Assembly (NCBI GenBank): GCA_963573385.1
Contig: CAUYLG010038255.1
Span: 46,572 to 110,571, forward strand
Direction of reading: 5' to 3'
Source of the DNA: Cacajao melanocephalus
Taxonomy: Eukaryota > Chordata > Mammalia > Primates > Pitheciidae
Length of the DNA stretch: 64,000 bases
The translations under genes and the position numbers were made by a program. Position 1 is the stretch's first letter. Each line of letters begins with the position of its first letter. The notes under the pieces are model-generated. The model was not told the origin of the DNA. It searched no databases and was given only the letters and a program-made list of their open reading frames with translations. Below, piece by piece: positions 29,291 through 42,615 of the stretch.

Positions 29291-31440
29291 GAAAGAAAAT
29301 TTAATCGAAAAAATTTTAAAAGGTGGACTCGGTCCCAAATCAAGGTCAATTACCTCCTATCACATGAGCTGTTGGTAATGATGCCATTTTTACAGTTCAT
29401 TTCTCCCGTGGTGGGGGGATATTTGCATTAAAGTACTTAATTTTTTTTTTTTTTTTTTGCTCTGTACTGGCAGAAGCAGGTATGCTAGCTGGGAACTATT
29501 GCTATGAAAGGTGTTGTGTAGACATTAATTCACCAGGGTATGTGCAGTCTTGGTGCCTCCCCAATAATGATGGTGCAATCCAAGCTCATACAAGTCCTTA
29601 CAAAAAGCCTCTTTCTAGAAGCTGACAAATCCTAGAGGAGGTGTTATGCTCCTGCCTCAAAAAATGATCAGTTTCAGGAAGAAGTGGAGAGCTGAGAAGG
29701 GTTATGATGGAGAAAAATAAACTCTTATGTCCATATTTCTGTTTGACAGCTATTCCTGCAAAAATCACACATGCATAACTGCCGAAGAGCAGGAGCGTAG
29801 AGTACACAGCAAATAACTGCGGGTCTGAATTTTAGATCTTGTCAATAGTTACAGGTGATTGGAATCACAGCAGATACAACAAAGCCAAAAATAAGTAGGT
29901 AATTTTAGAACTTATTTTTAAATTCGCTGCTGGGCAGTCTGCAAAACATAGATGTGACAGGCCTCAAGAAAAAAGAAAAAAACTGGTCCCAAGATCCTTG
30001 TCCTTCAGGGAAGGCCAAACATCTACCAATCCAGCAGGCTGTTAACATTCTAACCTATTTTATTAGAGAATGATATTTCATAGCCTTAACTGGCAACTTA
30101 TTTCACTCATTATCATTAAGAAACAAAAATCTTTGGGGCTCAAGTATATTCCAGATCTACCTAGACCTTTATTGTATCTAAAACTTTACCTCAATTAAAG
30201 ACACTTATGTAACAGAGGAAAATCACAAGAATAAAACAAAAACAAAATAGGTTTTCCAGCCTAACGTTCCAGGAAGAATTATATTTATTTTATATACCCC
30301 GGAACTAGCAGCCCTCCAGAAATCCCATTCTATTAGATGGTAGTAGATGATTCTCCTTCCCCCTTTCTGCCAATCCATGTACATCCCCTTTTTAAAAACA
30401 TGATTTCCTGACCTCTCATTAATCCAGCATTTGTACTGCACCTACTGTGTGTGAGACCCAATGCTGGAAACAGAGTTACCCAAGACACAGCCTCTGCCCT
30501 CATGAACTCACAGTCCTCAAGGTGACCTCGCTGTGCAGACACTTATCATGCTATAAGGTGATGATGCGCTGACACAGATCGTGCTAGGCTCAGGACAGGT
30601 GACATGGAGGAATAAGAACCTGGAGAAGGGCGGGGAGAGAATCAACACTGAAGCTGGGTCCTGAACAATGGATAGCTTTTTGCTGACCATCCTGTTGCAA
30701 ACACAGGAGGAAGTAAAGGTTCAGCAGGAACAATTAATGAATCCAATTTCAGATGTGAGGCCTGTGAGCACCTCTGCGGTGTTCAGGAGACCAAGGGACC
30801 TGAGAGAGGTCCAAGCTGAGATGCCAATTTGGACTCAGCTTGTAGAAACCCATGGAGAGCCGGTAGGCTCAGAAGATGTGCTGTGCCTGGTGATTCCTGG
30901 AAAACACCAACACACCATGTGTGTGTTCAACTAGAGGGTTCATTCTCTCAGCTGGAACCAAGTCTTACACTTTTTGTACATTTTTCACAGTACCTACCCT
31001 GGGCTGATAACAGAGGACATGGTTCAATATATAATATTGCATTTGTGCTTTGTATTAACTGATTTGTGGTGTGACTATCCTTTTGTGCTGTGTCTCCACA
31101 ACTCAATCCTTCATCATTTGTCTCTGTGTCTATCCATCATGCTCAGTGCTGAGCTCAGGACACAGTGGGTTTTCCAGTAGTGGCCAAGATAAATTTCTCT
31201 GTGTTATTCTTTTAAAATGCCAGAATAGGGACATTGTCTCTATTCTCTTCCAGACAGAAAAGCCCATTCCAAACTCTAGAAGATATTGTGAGCAATGTTT
31301 GTGGATATATAGATATAAAACACTGTAATTTTTAAAAGAATTCAGGTTATATGGAACAGTTTGGGGGACATTCTGGCTGAAGACACCATAGGGTTCAAGG
31401 TTAACTAATCTTAATACAAATTCCATTCCAAAAACAAACA
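29291..31440. other. Intronic sequence with one old repeat-like patch
   Basis: No exon seen. At about 30410-30530, CTACTGTGTGTGAGACCCAATGCTGGAAACAGAG...CTCTGCCCTCATGAACTCACAGTC resembles a common ancient LINE/SINE-derived sequence, which I could not name with confidence. A T run lies at 29442-29458. Confidence 0.4.
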
Positions 31441-33062
31441 ACAGATTCCTCCAGTCCTCCCTGGACCCAACTTTCCTCTAATAATAAAAATTGGGCACTA
31501 GAGAGAAACTTGTAGAAGCAAAGTGCTTGTTCTCTGTCCCAGGCAAGGTTTTGCTAGTGGAGGCAGCGGACAATTCTAGATGTCCACAGGTATGAAAAAA
31601 AAAGCCTAGCGAACACCTTTTATCTCTAGACAAAGGAACAGGAAAGGGTCAGCCTAGCAAGACAGAAAATTTGTAGGCCCGAACTACTTATCTGCAGCCA
31701 GACACCCCAGAGAAAAGGGTGGCCCCCTCCCACCCATGCCAGCAAAGACCTAGTGGTGATCTTAGACTTCTTCCCTTAGGGGACGGTTATGAGGCTCTCC
31801 AACACCCTTACAGGGAGGTGAAAAAGAAGACCAAGCAGGGAGCCTGGACTTTCATCCCTGCCAGCCAATAATAAGGCCCCCTCCCTGCTGGGGTGTCAGC
31901 AGAGATCACTTCGGATGACTAGACTTCCATCCCCAACTCAGTGAAATGTGAAGGCATCCTTCTCTCCCCTCACTGGGTGATGTCGGAAAAAGTCTTACGG
32001 AGAATCAGAATCCCTGCAGCATCAGGGAGACCACCTGGAGAGCAGGAGCTCCCATCCCTACCCTGAAGACAGAAACAGAGGCCATTAGTGAATCTGGATT
32101 ACCACTATGTGGCAGGAGCCAGGCTGCCATCAAATCCAGAGCCCATAGCATAATAGTCAAAATGTCCAGGTTTCATTTGCAAATCACTTATTTTACCATA
32201 AGACAGGAAGATCTCAAACAGGGAGAAAATGATCAATAGATGTTAACACCAAGATGTCAGAAACAGTGGAAATATCTGACAAAGATTTTAAAGTAGCCAT
32301 TTTAAAGTAAAAATGTTTCAATAAGCAATTATGAACACACTTAAAAGAAAAAGAAGTAGAAAGCTGCAGCAAAGAAATATAAAACATAAAGAACACATGT
32401 GAAATTTTAGAACGGAAAAATATAACAACTGAAATAAAAACCTTAGTGGCTGAGCTCAATAGCAGAATGCAGGGGACAGAGGAAATAGCCAGTGAACTGA
32501 AAAAGAGAACAGTAGAAATTACCCCGTCTGAATAATAGAGACAAAATAGACTATGGAAATGAACAGAGCCTCAGGGGCCTGTAAGAATATAATCGAAGAT
32601 CTAACATTCATGTCTTCACAGTCTCAGAAAAAGAGGAGAAATACAGCAGAGCTAAAAAAAAAAAAAAAAAGCACTCAGAAATAATGGCTGAAAATGTCCC
32701 AATTTTGATGAACAATATGAACCTACAGAGCAAATTCTAAAGATGATAAACCCAAAGAAATCCACACCAAGACAGATTTTAATTACACTTCCAAAAACTG
32801 ACAACAAAGATTCCAAAGGCAGCCGAAGAGAAGTGACACCAACAGAGGAAATCCACATAGGCCGACAGTGGGTTTTTCATCAGAAACCACTGAGGCCAGA
32901 GCAAGTAGAACAGCATTCTTCAGGTGCTGAAAGAACAGAACTGTCAACCCAGTGAAAATATCTTTCAGGAATGAAGAAAGAATCTCTCAAATGGAAGAAA
33001 AACTAAGAAAATTTGTCACCACCAGAACTATCTTACAAGAATAGCTAAAGAAAGTTCTATAA

Positions 33063-33369
33063 GGCTGGGCATGGTGGCTCACATCTGTAATCCCAGCACT
33101 TTGGGAGGACAAGGCGGATGGATCACTTGAGGTCAGGAGTTTGAGACCAGCCTGGCCAACATGGTGAAAGCTTGTCTCTACTAAAAATGCAAAAATTAGC
33201 TGGGCGTGGTGGTGTGTGCCTATAATCCCAGCTACTCAGGAGACTGAGGCAGGAGAATTGCTTGAACCCTGGAAGGCAGAGGTTGCAGTGAGCCGAGATC
33301 ACAGCACTGCACTTTAGCCTGGGCAACAGAGTAAGATCTGTCTCAAAAAGAAATAAAAAATTTAAAGCA
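33063..33369 (+). mobile_element. Alu element inside the old L1
   Basis: Starts GGCTGGGCATGGTGGCTCACATC. An exact 10-bp duplication AGTTCTATAA lies at 33053-33062 and 33370-33379. Confidence 0.96.
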
Positions 33370-33553
33370 AGTTCTATAAACAAAAAGGAAACAACAAAAT
33401 AAATCTTGGAATATAAATAAGAAAGAATATAGTAAGCAAAAATGTAAGTAAATACAATACGCTTTTCTTTTGCTCTTGATTTCTCCAAATTATGTTTGAA
33501 GAGTTAAAGTAAAAATTATTCACTGTCTGATAAGGTTTTAAAATGTATGCAGA

Positions 33554-33885
<332 letters not shown>

Positions 33886-33969
33886 TTATAAATGGGAGTG
33901 GGAGATAGAGATATAAAAGGAGGCAATGTTTCTGTACTTTACTCAAATTGATAAAATGACTGTGATAAG

Positions 33970-34146
33970 TTATATGTGTATATATATATATGCATATATA
34001 TATGTACATATATGCATATATATATGTACATATATATGGGTATATATATGTGTATATATATATGCGTATATATATATGTGTATATATATATGTGTGTATA
34101 TATGTGTGTATATATATGTGTGTGTGTATATATATGTATATATACA
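33970..34146. repeat. TA/TG/CA-type alternating microsatellite
   Basis: About 175 bases almost entirely of TATATG, TGTATA, TACATA and TGCATA units. Open frames on both strands here (33881-34287) give tyrosine/isoleucine/histidine repeats and are not proteins. Confidence 0.95.
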
Positions 34147-36815
34147 TTAAATAATGTAATGGCAACCAGTAAAAAAAAATTCTATAGTAAAAGATGTACT
34201 CAAAACATAATAGATAAATCAAAATGGAATTCTAAAAAGTGTTCACATAATCCACAAAGAGACAGGAAAAAGAAAACAGAGAAATGAAAAACAGAACAAA
34301 CAGGAAAAATAAAGATAAAATGGCAGACTTAAGCCCCAACATATCAGCGATAAATTAAATATAAATGGTATAAATATGCCAATTAAAAGATACAGAATGA
34401 CAATGAATTTAAAAACATGAGCCAATTATATGCTGTCTTTTAGAAATTTGCTTCAAATATAATGATATAGGCAGATAGAAAATGATGAAAAGGATATCTC
34501 AAGCAAACGTTAATCAAAATAAAGCCTAAGTAACTATATTAATATTAGAAAAATAGTTTTTGGAGAAAAGTAACTTCCTGGAGACAATGAAGGACATTAT
34601 GTAACGACAAAAGGATCAATCTACTCAAAATACGCAGCACTCCTAAATGTCTATGCACCAAGCAATAGAACTGCAAAATATGTAAAGCTAAAACTGATAG
34701 AACTGAAAGAAGAAAGAGACAAATTCACAACTATAGTTGAATTTTTCAATATTCCTTATTCAACAATAGATAGTACAAATTGAAAATTATCACTGAAAGT
34801 TAAAGAACTGCCAAACACCATCAACCAGAAGGATATATTCATGGCACACTCTACCTGATGACAACAGAATGCACATTCTTTCCATGTGCATATGGAACAA
34901 ACAGTAAGAAAGAGAATGTTCTGGGCCGTAAAATGAACTTCAACACACTTAAAAGTTATACACAATACATGCTACAAACACAGTGGAATCAAACTAGAAA
35001 TAAATAAAAAAAGATAACAGAAAAATCTTCGAACACTTGGAAATTAACAACACACACTCTAAATAATAAAGAAATAAAGAAAAAGCCTTAAGAGAAATAT
35101 AAAAATTACTGAACTACATAAAAAGGAAAATATATTAAAATTTATGGTACACAGTTAAAATTGTGCTGAGAGGGAAATTCATAGCAGTTAATCTATACAT
35201 TTAAACAAATTTTTTAAAATCCAAGTTCTCACATGAAGAAACTAGAAAAGAAGAGCAAAATAAACCCAAAGCAAGTGGAAGGAAGGAAATAATAAAGAAT
35301 AAAAACTGATAGGTTAAAAATGGAGAAACAATAAAAAAGTCAATGAAGAGCTTCTTACTTGAAAAGAACAGCAAAATTAACAAACCTCTAGCAATACTTA
35401 CAAAGAAAAAAATGAGAAGACACACATGACCAATATTAGGAATTAAATGAGGTATTACTCAGACCTTGTAGATATCAAGAAGAGAACAGTGAGATACCAG
35501 AAACAAATCTACATATGTATTAGACAGCCTGGATGAAATGGAACAGTTCCTTGAAAAACAAAGAATACCAAATAGTCACACAATTTGAAATAATTTTAAC
35601 AGCTCTCTAAATATTAAGGAAATTGAATGTATATGGCCTCACTGGAGAATTCTACCAAAAGTTTAAAGAAGACTTTCCACCAGGTCTACACAATCTCTTC
35701 CAGAAAACAGAAAAGGAAAAGACACTTCCCAATTTATTTATGAAGCTATTATTATAGTATAGCAATCCATATAACGACATTACAAAAAAAGAGAGCCCCA
35801 GTCCAATATACCTTACAAACATAGATGCAAAAAGCCTGTCAAGGATGTAGAAAAACTAGATCACTCATGCATCACGATGAAAATGTAAAACGGTATGGCC
35901 ACTCTGAAAAACAGCTTGGCAGTTTGTTTAAAAACCAAACATACCACAACCTTGTGAAAACACTAAAAACCACTGAATTATACACTTTAAAATGGTAAAG
36001 TTTATGTGTTTGAATTATGACTCACACACACGCAAGTCAGGTAACTTTCCACTAATGTGCAGCCCAAACGGCCAACCCACAGAATCATGAGCTAAATACA
36101 TGGTTGTTATTAAAAAAGAAAAAAGAAACAAAAAAAATCCCCATGAAACCAACCTAAAACTAGAACTAAACATGCATCTACTATAAACCCAGCTACTGCA
36201 CTCTGGGACATTTATTCCAGAAAAATTAAGACCTAATATTGACATAAAGGCAAATAAACAAATGTTTCTAAGAGCTTTATTTATAAGAGCAAAAACCGGA
36301 AATCCAGATCTCCTTCAGCGGATGAATGGTTAAGCAAAGTGTGATACCTGCGTTTGGTGGAATATAACTCAGCAGCGAACAGGAAGAAACTATGGACACA
36401 AGCAACAATCTGGATGAAGTTCCAGAGAATTATGCTGAGAGAAAATGCTACTAACAAAAGGTTACACGTTGTACAATTCCATTTATGTGCCATTCATGAA
36501 ATGACAAAATCATAGACAGAGATCAGATTAATGGCTGCCAGGAGTTAAGGAGCGAGTAGAAAGTAGGGGTAGCTATAAAAGCAAAATGGTGGGGTGGGAA
36601 GGGTAAGGGGAAGCAGTCCTCGTGGTGACGGGTATGTTTTGTGTTGTCTGTGTCAATGTCAGTTTCCAGGTTGTGATACTGTACTACTGTTTTGTAAGAT
36701 GTTACCATTTAAGGAAACTGAGTAAAGGGTACATGGGAGCTCTCTATGATTTTTTACAACTGCCTATGAAGCCACAATTATCTCCAAATAAAAACTTTAA
36801 ATAAAAAAAATCAGT

Positions 36816-37399
36816 CTGTCTCTTCCCTTCTATTCCATTTTATTTCACGTTTTCTGCAGTTATCCCTTTGTGAGCAGCGTTAAGCCGTGCCATCTTGCCA
36901 AGCTTCCTTTAAAGTGGATAGGAGACTTCCTCCTGCATCTCCTGCAGGCACACTACCGGAGGGAGAGGCTGTCCACCTCAGGCAGAGCCGTTCTGACCTC
37001 ATTAGCTGAGCAGGCAAAGAATTTGAATGACAGCCCCGGCACATATGGAAACCATTACCTCATTCCACGAATTGCAAGGCTGAGCTCCATGGTCCTGTCG
37101 GCAAGCCTATGAAAAGGTCAGGTTGGAGTCACGGGGCTGCTAGGAACAGATAAATTAGCAGGGCACCTGGCTGACCTGGAGAGGCCCCAAGCGAAATGCC
37201 GGCCATGGGTTGAAAAGGCTTGGGTGTCACCAAACGAGTGAAGAATAGTCTAGGCTCTGTGCGTTTACAAATAGGGGCATTTGGGAAATGGAGAAAATAT
37301 ACCACAGTGGTGAAGCACTAAGTTAATCACAAAGATGCAGCTTTATAAGCAGAAAGTTCTGTTAAAATCTACGTCCACAAACAAAACCGTGCTGCTTAC
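36816..37399. other. Intronic sequence without a recognised feature
   Basis: No exon or repeat recognised between the end of the long L1 and the L2 fragment. Confidence 0.4.
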
Positions 37400-37865
37400 C
37401 TATTCGGAATCACACAAAGAACACAAGGACCCTCGCTTCCTCTTACTTCTATTTCCTACTGTGCTTCCCTCGCTCCTGCTGCTCCAGCTACATGGTGGTC
37501 CTTGCCAGTTCCTGGGTCACTCTGGTTTCCTGCCTCAGGGCCTTTGCATATGCTTTCCCTCAGCCTGGGATGTTCTTCCCATGGAAATTTTCTCTCCCTC
37601 AGTTCACTTGGACCAGACTCCCCCGATCAGCTTCCCACAAACCCTCCCCTCAGCCGTCTCTGCACCCACACCTCACGTGGCTTTTCGGTGTCACATTTTT
37701 CACAACATAATTTGTGTGTACTGTCTGTGTTCCTCACTAGACTATAAGTTCTATGAGGGCAGGAATTTTGTTTTTGTTTTTTTTTTTTTTACAGTTATAT
37801 GCTTGGCACCCAAAACAGCGCCTGGTACACAGTGGATGCTCAAAACCTATTTGTTGAAGGATTAA
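37400..37865 (+). repeat. L2 LINE 3' region
   Basis: Typical L2 phrases in order: CTGCCTCAGGGCCTTTGCATATGC, CAGCCTGGGATGTTCTTCCC, CTCACTAGACTATAAGTTCTATGAGGGCAGG, GCGCCTGGTACACAGTGGATGCTCAAAA. The 176-codon open frame over it is a by-product. Confidence 0.85.
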
Positions 37866-40800
37866 AGAAGCGGAGAGGTGAAAGAGTCAGCGTAGGCTGG
37901 GCCAAAGTACAAAAGCAAAGACCAAGATGGAAATGGTAACACCACAAGGCCTTTCTCCTGCCAGAGGCTCCTGTGAGCACCTCCCTGGAACCATGCCCGA
38001 GATTCGGCTTCTTCCTGGAAGGGGAAGGGAGGCACGGGCCTGCTGACCTTCTAAAACCCGCTCTAAGGGAGCAGCTTTGTTAAAAACACAGTCTCCAGGG
38101 CCAAAGGATTACCAAGTCTACATCCTAACTTTGCGGAAGAAGAGTGGACGCTTTGCAGACAGAGGCACAACGTAGCTGAGAGTTACCGTCCTGTTGAGTG
38201 GAAATCACGACTTTAGCCAAAGTTCAGCCTTCCATGAAGCATGAGAACAACGGCCGCATTTAAGGAACAAGTGGGTGGAAGTGAGGAGGAAGGAAAGGAA
38301 AGGAGGGAGGAAGGATCTTTATAAAATGGTAAATATAGATCATCTTTAAAGTGTCTGAAAGTGGTCACTGAAAATAAATAGAGGAGAGAACAAGCATGAG
38401 GTGCTAGAAAAAAGGAAAGGAAAATGTCAGCCAGGCACGAAGGAGAGTTTCTGAACAAAGCCTTTCGGCTGGAACGTCATTTCCCAAGGTTGGTGGCTTT
38501 ATCATGCACAACTCTGAAAATTAACTGTGACTGGACAAAGCACGTAGTATGTCAAGATATGGAGTAGAGACCTAACAATATGTTTTAATCAACTAAATTA
38601 TTTGAATGTGAACTTATCCTTCTATGAAAATCAAAGCAAATGTGTTATTTGGAGCTTACGAAGATTTGGATCAAGTCTGAATCATTGCTATCCCTCACAT
38701 GACTGTGAGACTTCTAAAACTGCAAACTTACTGGGCTCATTAGGCTGCAAATTAATTGCAATAAAAATAACCTTCCCCATACTGTCTCTCCTCTTTTCCT
38801 GACACCTTCTTCAATGCACATAGGGACTAGGTCTGGGCAACAAATATCCAACTTTACAAATTCAAAGAAGCATCCAAACAAACAGAATAATTCAAAGCTG
38901 GCTGCAGGGACCCCCTGACTGAATTGTTGAAGTAATTAAAGAAAGATGAGCTTCACCACCGATTAACCCCCTAAACACTAATTAAAGATAATGAGGGTTC
39001 AAGGTGCTTGGCACAGGCTGACCTCCATGTCCTGCCAGAGTTCACAAACAGGCTGACGGCCTGTGCAAGACTCACAAAGGGGAAAAGAATAAAGTGGATG
39101 CAGGTGTCTGCTTCATGCTGTCTCCCTGGGAAAACACACTGCCCAATCAGTGGAGAATACAATAACTCCCTGCGTAAGAATTGCAAATGGAACAATCTCC
39201 AGATCTCAGCCTAGGGTATTTGTTTCTTGGACTTCAGGCCATGGGTGAGTCACTCAAAGTTCAGCCCAGCCCATGGAGAGAGCCAGAGGACTTTGAGAAA
39301 TTATTTTTTAACTATAGCTCTTTATTCCTTTCTTGAGCTGCTTGGAATCCTTTTGGAAATAAGGTGGGGTGTGGGTAAATAAGCTGTCACGAAGGGGTGA
39401 ATGAATTAGCAGTCCCGGGCACTTTAAAGTCTAGCCCTGCCACAGCAAATGGGTGGAAATATTTTCCTAACATCCTTCTCCCACCTCATCCCACATGGAG
39501 GGAGGCAGTATTAGCAATGAAGTCCTGGGTAGATGCAGAAAAGGCCATAGAAAAAAAGTCATGTGTGTGCAGCTGAGCTCCCCTCCCTTTTCCAGCGTGT
39601 GTATTTCAACTGGGATGTGGCACGGGACCTATGTCATCATATGATGACATTTCCCACATGTCATCATTATCGTACTGCAGGTTGGAGGCTGAGCTGCATG
39701 CATAAGAAAGCGTGTGGCTGGATCCTCATTACCAGAGAGTTGGGACCTTTCCCCATCTGCCCGTGCAGGTGCTGCTGCCCAGTGTCTTCGCACTCAGTGA
39801 AGACACCATCTGGGCCACGTGCTGATGCAGGACCAGGTGGGGACCCCAGCAGCTGAGGCTGACAGGCATGCTCAGCCGGAGCTGGACACACAAGTGTTTC
39901 AGGTGGACCCTTCTCAGTCACCAACCTGTGACAGGTCTCCGTGAACTGGCTGAGCCGATTTGCAGCTGGAGCTAAAATTTCATTTTCTGTAATCCTATAT
40001 AGATATTTACAACTTTGTTTCTTGTGGCCAGGCAGTTGGGCTAAATATATGAAAACTTCTCTTGAAGAATCCTGCATCATCCAAAATAAATCACTATCCC
40101 ATAGTCTTCAGCCAAAAGTGCATGTGACTAATGGGTTTGCAAATTAGCCACATGAAGAAAGCCAAGGGTAGAGCCATTTTTCCAGGGAGGCCAGATCTGG
40201 GGAAAAGGTCTTTGTGGAACTAGCAGGACCCATCCCACGGCTGTATTTTTAATTTTTAGTTGTGTTACTGTTGAGATTTAAGGTAAATGGAGAGGAAAAT
40301 TAGCATTCAGTTATCTGGTGCTGTGTGAAGGCTGTCTAGATCAAGAATCAGGCCTATCATCTGTGTTGCTGTGGGCTAAGAAACTTGACCCCACCCCTGC
40401 ATGGCTGGTGACTACAAGTGGTCTTGGCAACATCTTGGATCCTTTCTGGGTCTTGGGTTTAAAGAGGAGGCTTCACAGTGGTGACGGGGAGTGAGGCAAC
40501 AGCACGCTGACTTTGCTAGTGACTTTCATTGCTTCAGTTCTGGGTTTATTTAAAACTGATCAGCACATGGACGGACAATGCTAAAGGACCCTTCACAGGT
40601 CAACACCCTTGCCTTCCTCCAAGTGGAACAGCTGCTAAATCTGCCCAGTATTTCTGGCAAACCCTTTCTTTTAAAACTCTAGAATAAGATGACTGGCTGC
40701 ATTGTTGCTTATTCATATTTTTCAGTTGGGAAAACAGCTCTTATTGAAAAGGTTTACCTGGGCCCCACAGGGTGAGGCTGTCTTGACATGTCTGTGTAAA

Positions 40801-41219
40801 TCACCTTACTCTTGGTACCTTGCAGTCTGTGAAAAGATACATAGCAACCGATGATGAGAGAGTGCTGTGAAAGATGTGGTAAAATATAACACATGGGGCA
40901 CAGGAGCCGGAAGCCACATTTCCCTGTCCTTTCCCAGTGGAAAAAAACAACCAACAAACCTCTGGGTTATGAATTTTTAAAGGATGAGCTGAATGTTTAA
41001 AATTAATTATTTACATATTATTACTTGGCCTGTCTCTAGATCATCTGTAAAAATTATGAAATAAAAGCTTAAAACCACAATTTATCCCCCATGTCCGGGA
41101 ACTGTAGTTCCTCCTGAATGGATAAACAGTACAGGAGAATGCTGAAATCTAGGAATGAGGTGCACCTCTGCCTCTGGGAAGCAATGTTATTTTTCTAAGG
41201 TAAAGAATGGTCCTTATTC
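37866..41219. other. Intronic unique sequence
   Basis: No exon or clear repeat recognised. A 20-bp perfect palindrome lies at 39631-39650 (see findings). A homeodomain-like TAATTAAAG/CTAATTAAAGATAATG cluster at about 38932-38995 is visible, but its meaning is unknown. Confidence 0.4.
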
Positions 41220-41831
41220 TTTACAGTATTGGTGGGAATGTAAAATGGTGTAGCCATTATGCAAAGCAGTATGGAGGTTCCTCAAAAAATTAAAAAATAT
41301 AGAATAATCATATGATCCAGCAATCCCAATACTAGGTATATACATCCAGAGGAGATGATATCAGTATGTTGAAGAGACATCTGCATTGCCACGTTCGCTG
41401 CAGCATTAGTTACAATAACCAAGATATGGAATCAACCTATGTATCCATCAATGGAAGAATGTATAAAGAAAATGTGGTATATACACACAATGGAATACTA
41501 TTCAGCCATAAACCAGGAAATCTTGCCATTGGTGACAACAGGGATGAACCTGGAAGATATTGCATTAGGTGAACGAAGCCAGGCACACAAAGACAAATAC
41601 TGCATACTCTTACTTGTATGAGAAATCTATAAAAAGTCAAACTCAGAAACAAAGAGGAAAAGGGTGATTACCAGAGGTCAAGAAGTGAGAAAAATAGTAA
41701 GAAGTTGGACAATGGTATTAGCGTTCAGTTTTAAAATGAATAGGTTCTGGAGAGCTAATGCACAGCATGACGATTATAGTTAATTATCCTATACTCGAAA
41801 TGTGCTGAGAGTAGGTCTTAAGTGTTCTCAC

Positions 41832-42237
41832 GGATGGACTGTGTTAACTTCTCTTCCCAAGTCCACAAGGGGCATGGTTTCAAAGGCAGAAATTTCTCAG
41901 CGACATGCCTGACCTGCCTTCATTCATGTTGCCATCTGGGAACTAGAGTTCTTTGTCTAACTTTCGCGAGCGCGGGCTAGGTAGACTGCCCAGGTGAGCT
42001 TCCTTTGTTTAGAAAGCCCGCCAAAAGCCTTGGTAGGAGGGGCTCTATTGCGAGCCAGGCAGCCAATCCAATATCAAAGTCAAAGATCAATTACTCCAGC
42101 GGAAGTCTGAGGGAACTCCTCTCATGGGACAAGACCTTGAATGGAGCGGGAGTAACTCCCAGATTAAAAGTCCCCATGCCCCTTACCTGTGCGGACTCCA
42201 TCCCTGGATCCCTTCCTACCACAGAGTGGGAGCTCTG

Positions 42238-42268
<31 letters not shown>

Positions 42269-42457
42269 CTTTCTGCTAATTGCTTTTCTGCAAAGCTCTT
42301 TGGGTCCAATATTTACTTGAACAATATCACTGCGCCACCTGGGTGTCCTCCCCATTCTTGGGTGAGAGCCCAAGGATCTGGAAAAAACACATCCAATCAG
42401 GGAACAGTGAGCGTCACTGGAATGCCCCTGCAGCCCTGCTCCTGTCCCCCAGTTATA
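41832..42457 (+). mobile_element. 626-bp LTR-like insertion in L1
   Basis: The L1 phrase GTTCTCACCACAC is interrupted. TCAC occurs at 41828-41831 and again at 42458-42461, so a 4-bp target duplication is likely, the size made by gammaretrovirus-class integrases. Inside are CpG-bearing sequence (CTTTCGCGAGCGCGGGC), a TATA-like ATTAAAAG near 42162, a (CT)n run at 42237-42261 and a T-rich end-of-R-like stretch. The expected TG...CA ends are not clear, so assignment as a solo ERV1 LTR is tentative. Confidence 0.55.
42237..42261. repeat. (CT)n microsatellite
   Basis: About 12 CT units followed by a T run, inside the LTR-like insertion. Confidence 0.9.
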
Positions 42458-42615
42458 TCACCACACGCAAAGGGTGAATATGAAGTGATGTATACGTTAT
42501 TTAGCTTGATTGTGGCAATCTTTTTCCAATGTATACATATATCAAACCACCTGTGGTACACCTTGAATATATACAATTTTTATGTGTCAATTATACCCCA
42601 ATGAAGCTGAAGAGA

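Larger units (their letters stand above)
41220..42615 (+). mobile_element. L1 3'-end fragment split by an LTR-like insertion
   Basis: L1 ORF2 end and 3' region: GTATGGAGGTTCCTCAAAAAATTAAAAAATATAG, ATGGAATCAACCTATGTATCCATCAATGG, then after 42458 CTTGATTGTGGCAATCTTTTTCC...TTATGTGTCAATTATACCCCAATGAAGCTG. The two parts join cleanly if 41832-42457 is removed. Confidence 0.88.

Noticed and set aside
42005..42604. 199-codon plus-strand open frame
   Set aside because: It runs across the LTR-like insertion and the L1 3' end, so it is a frame through unrelated repeats.
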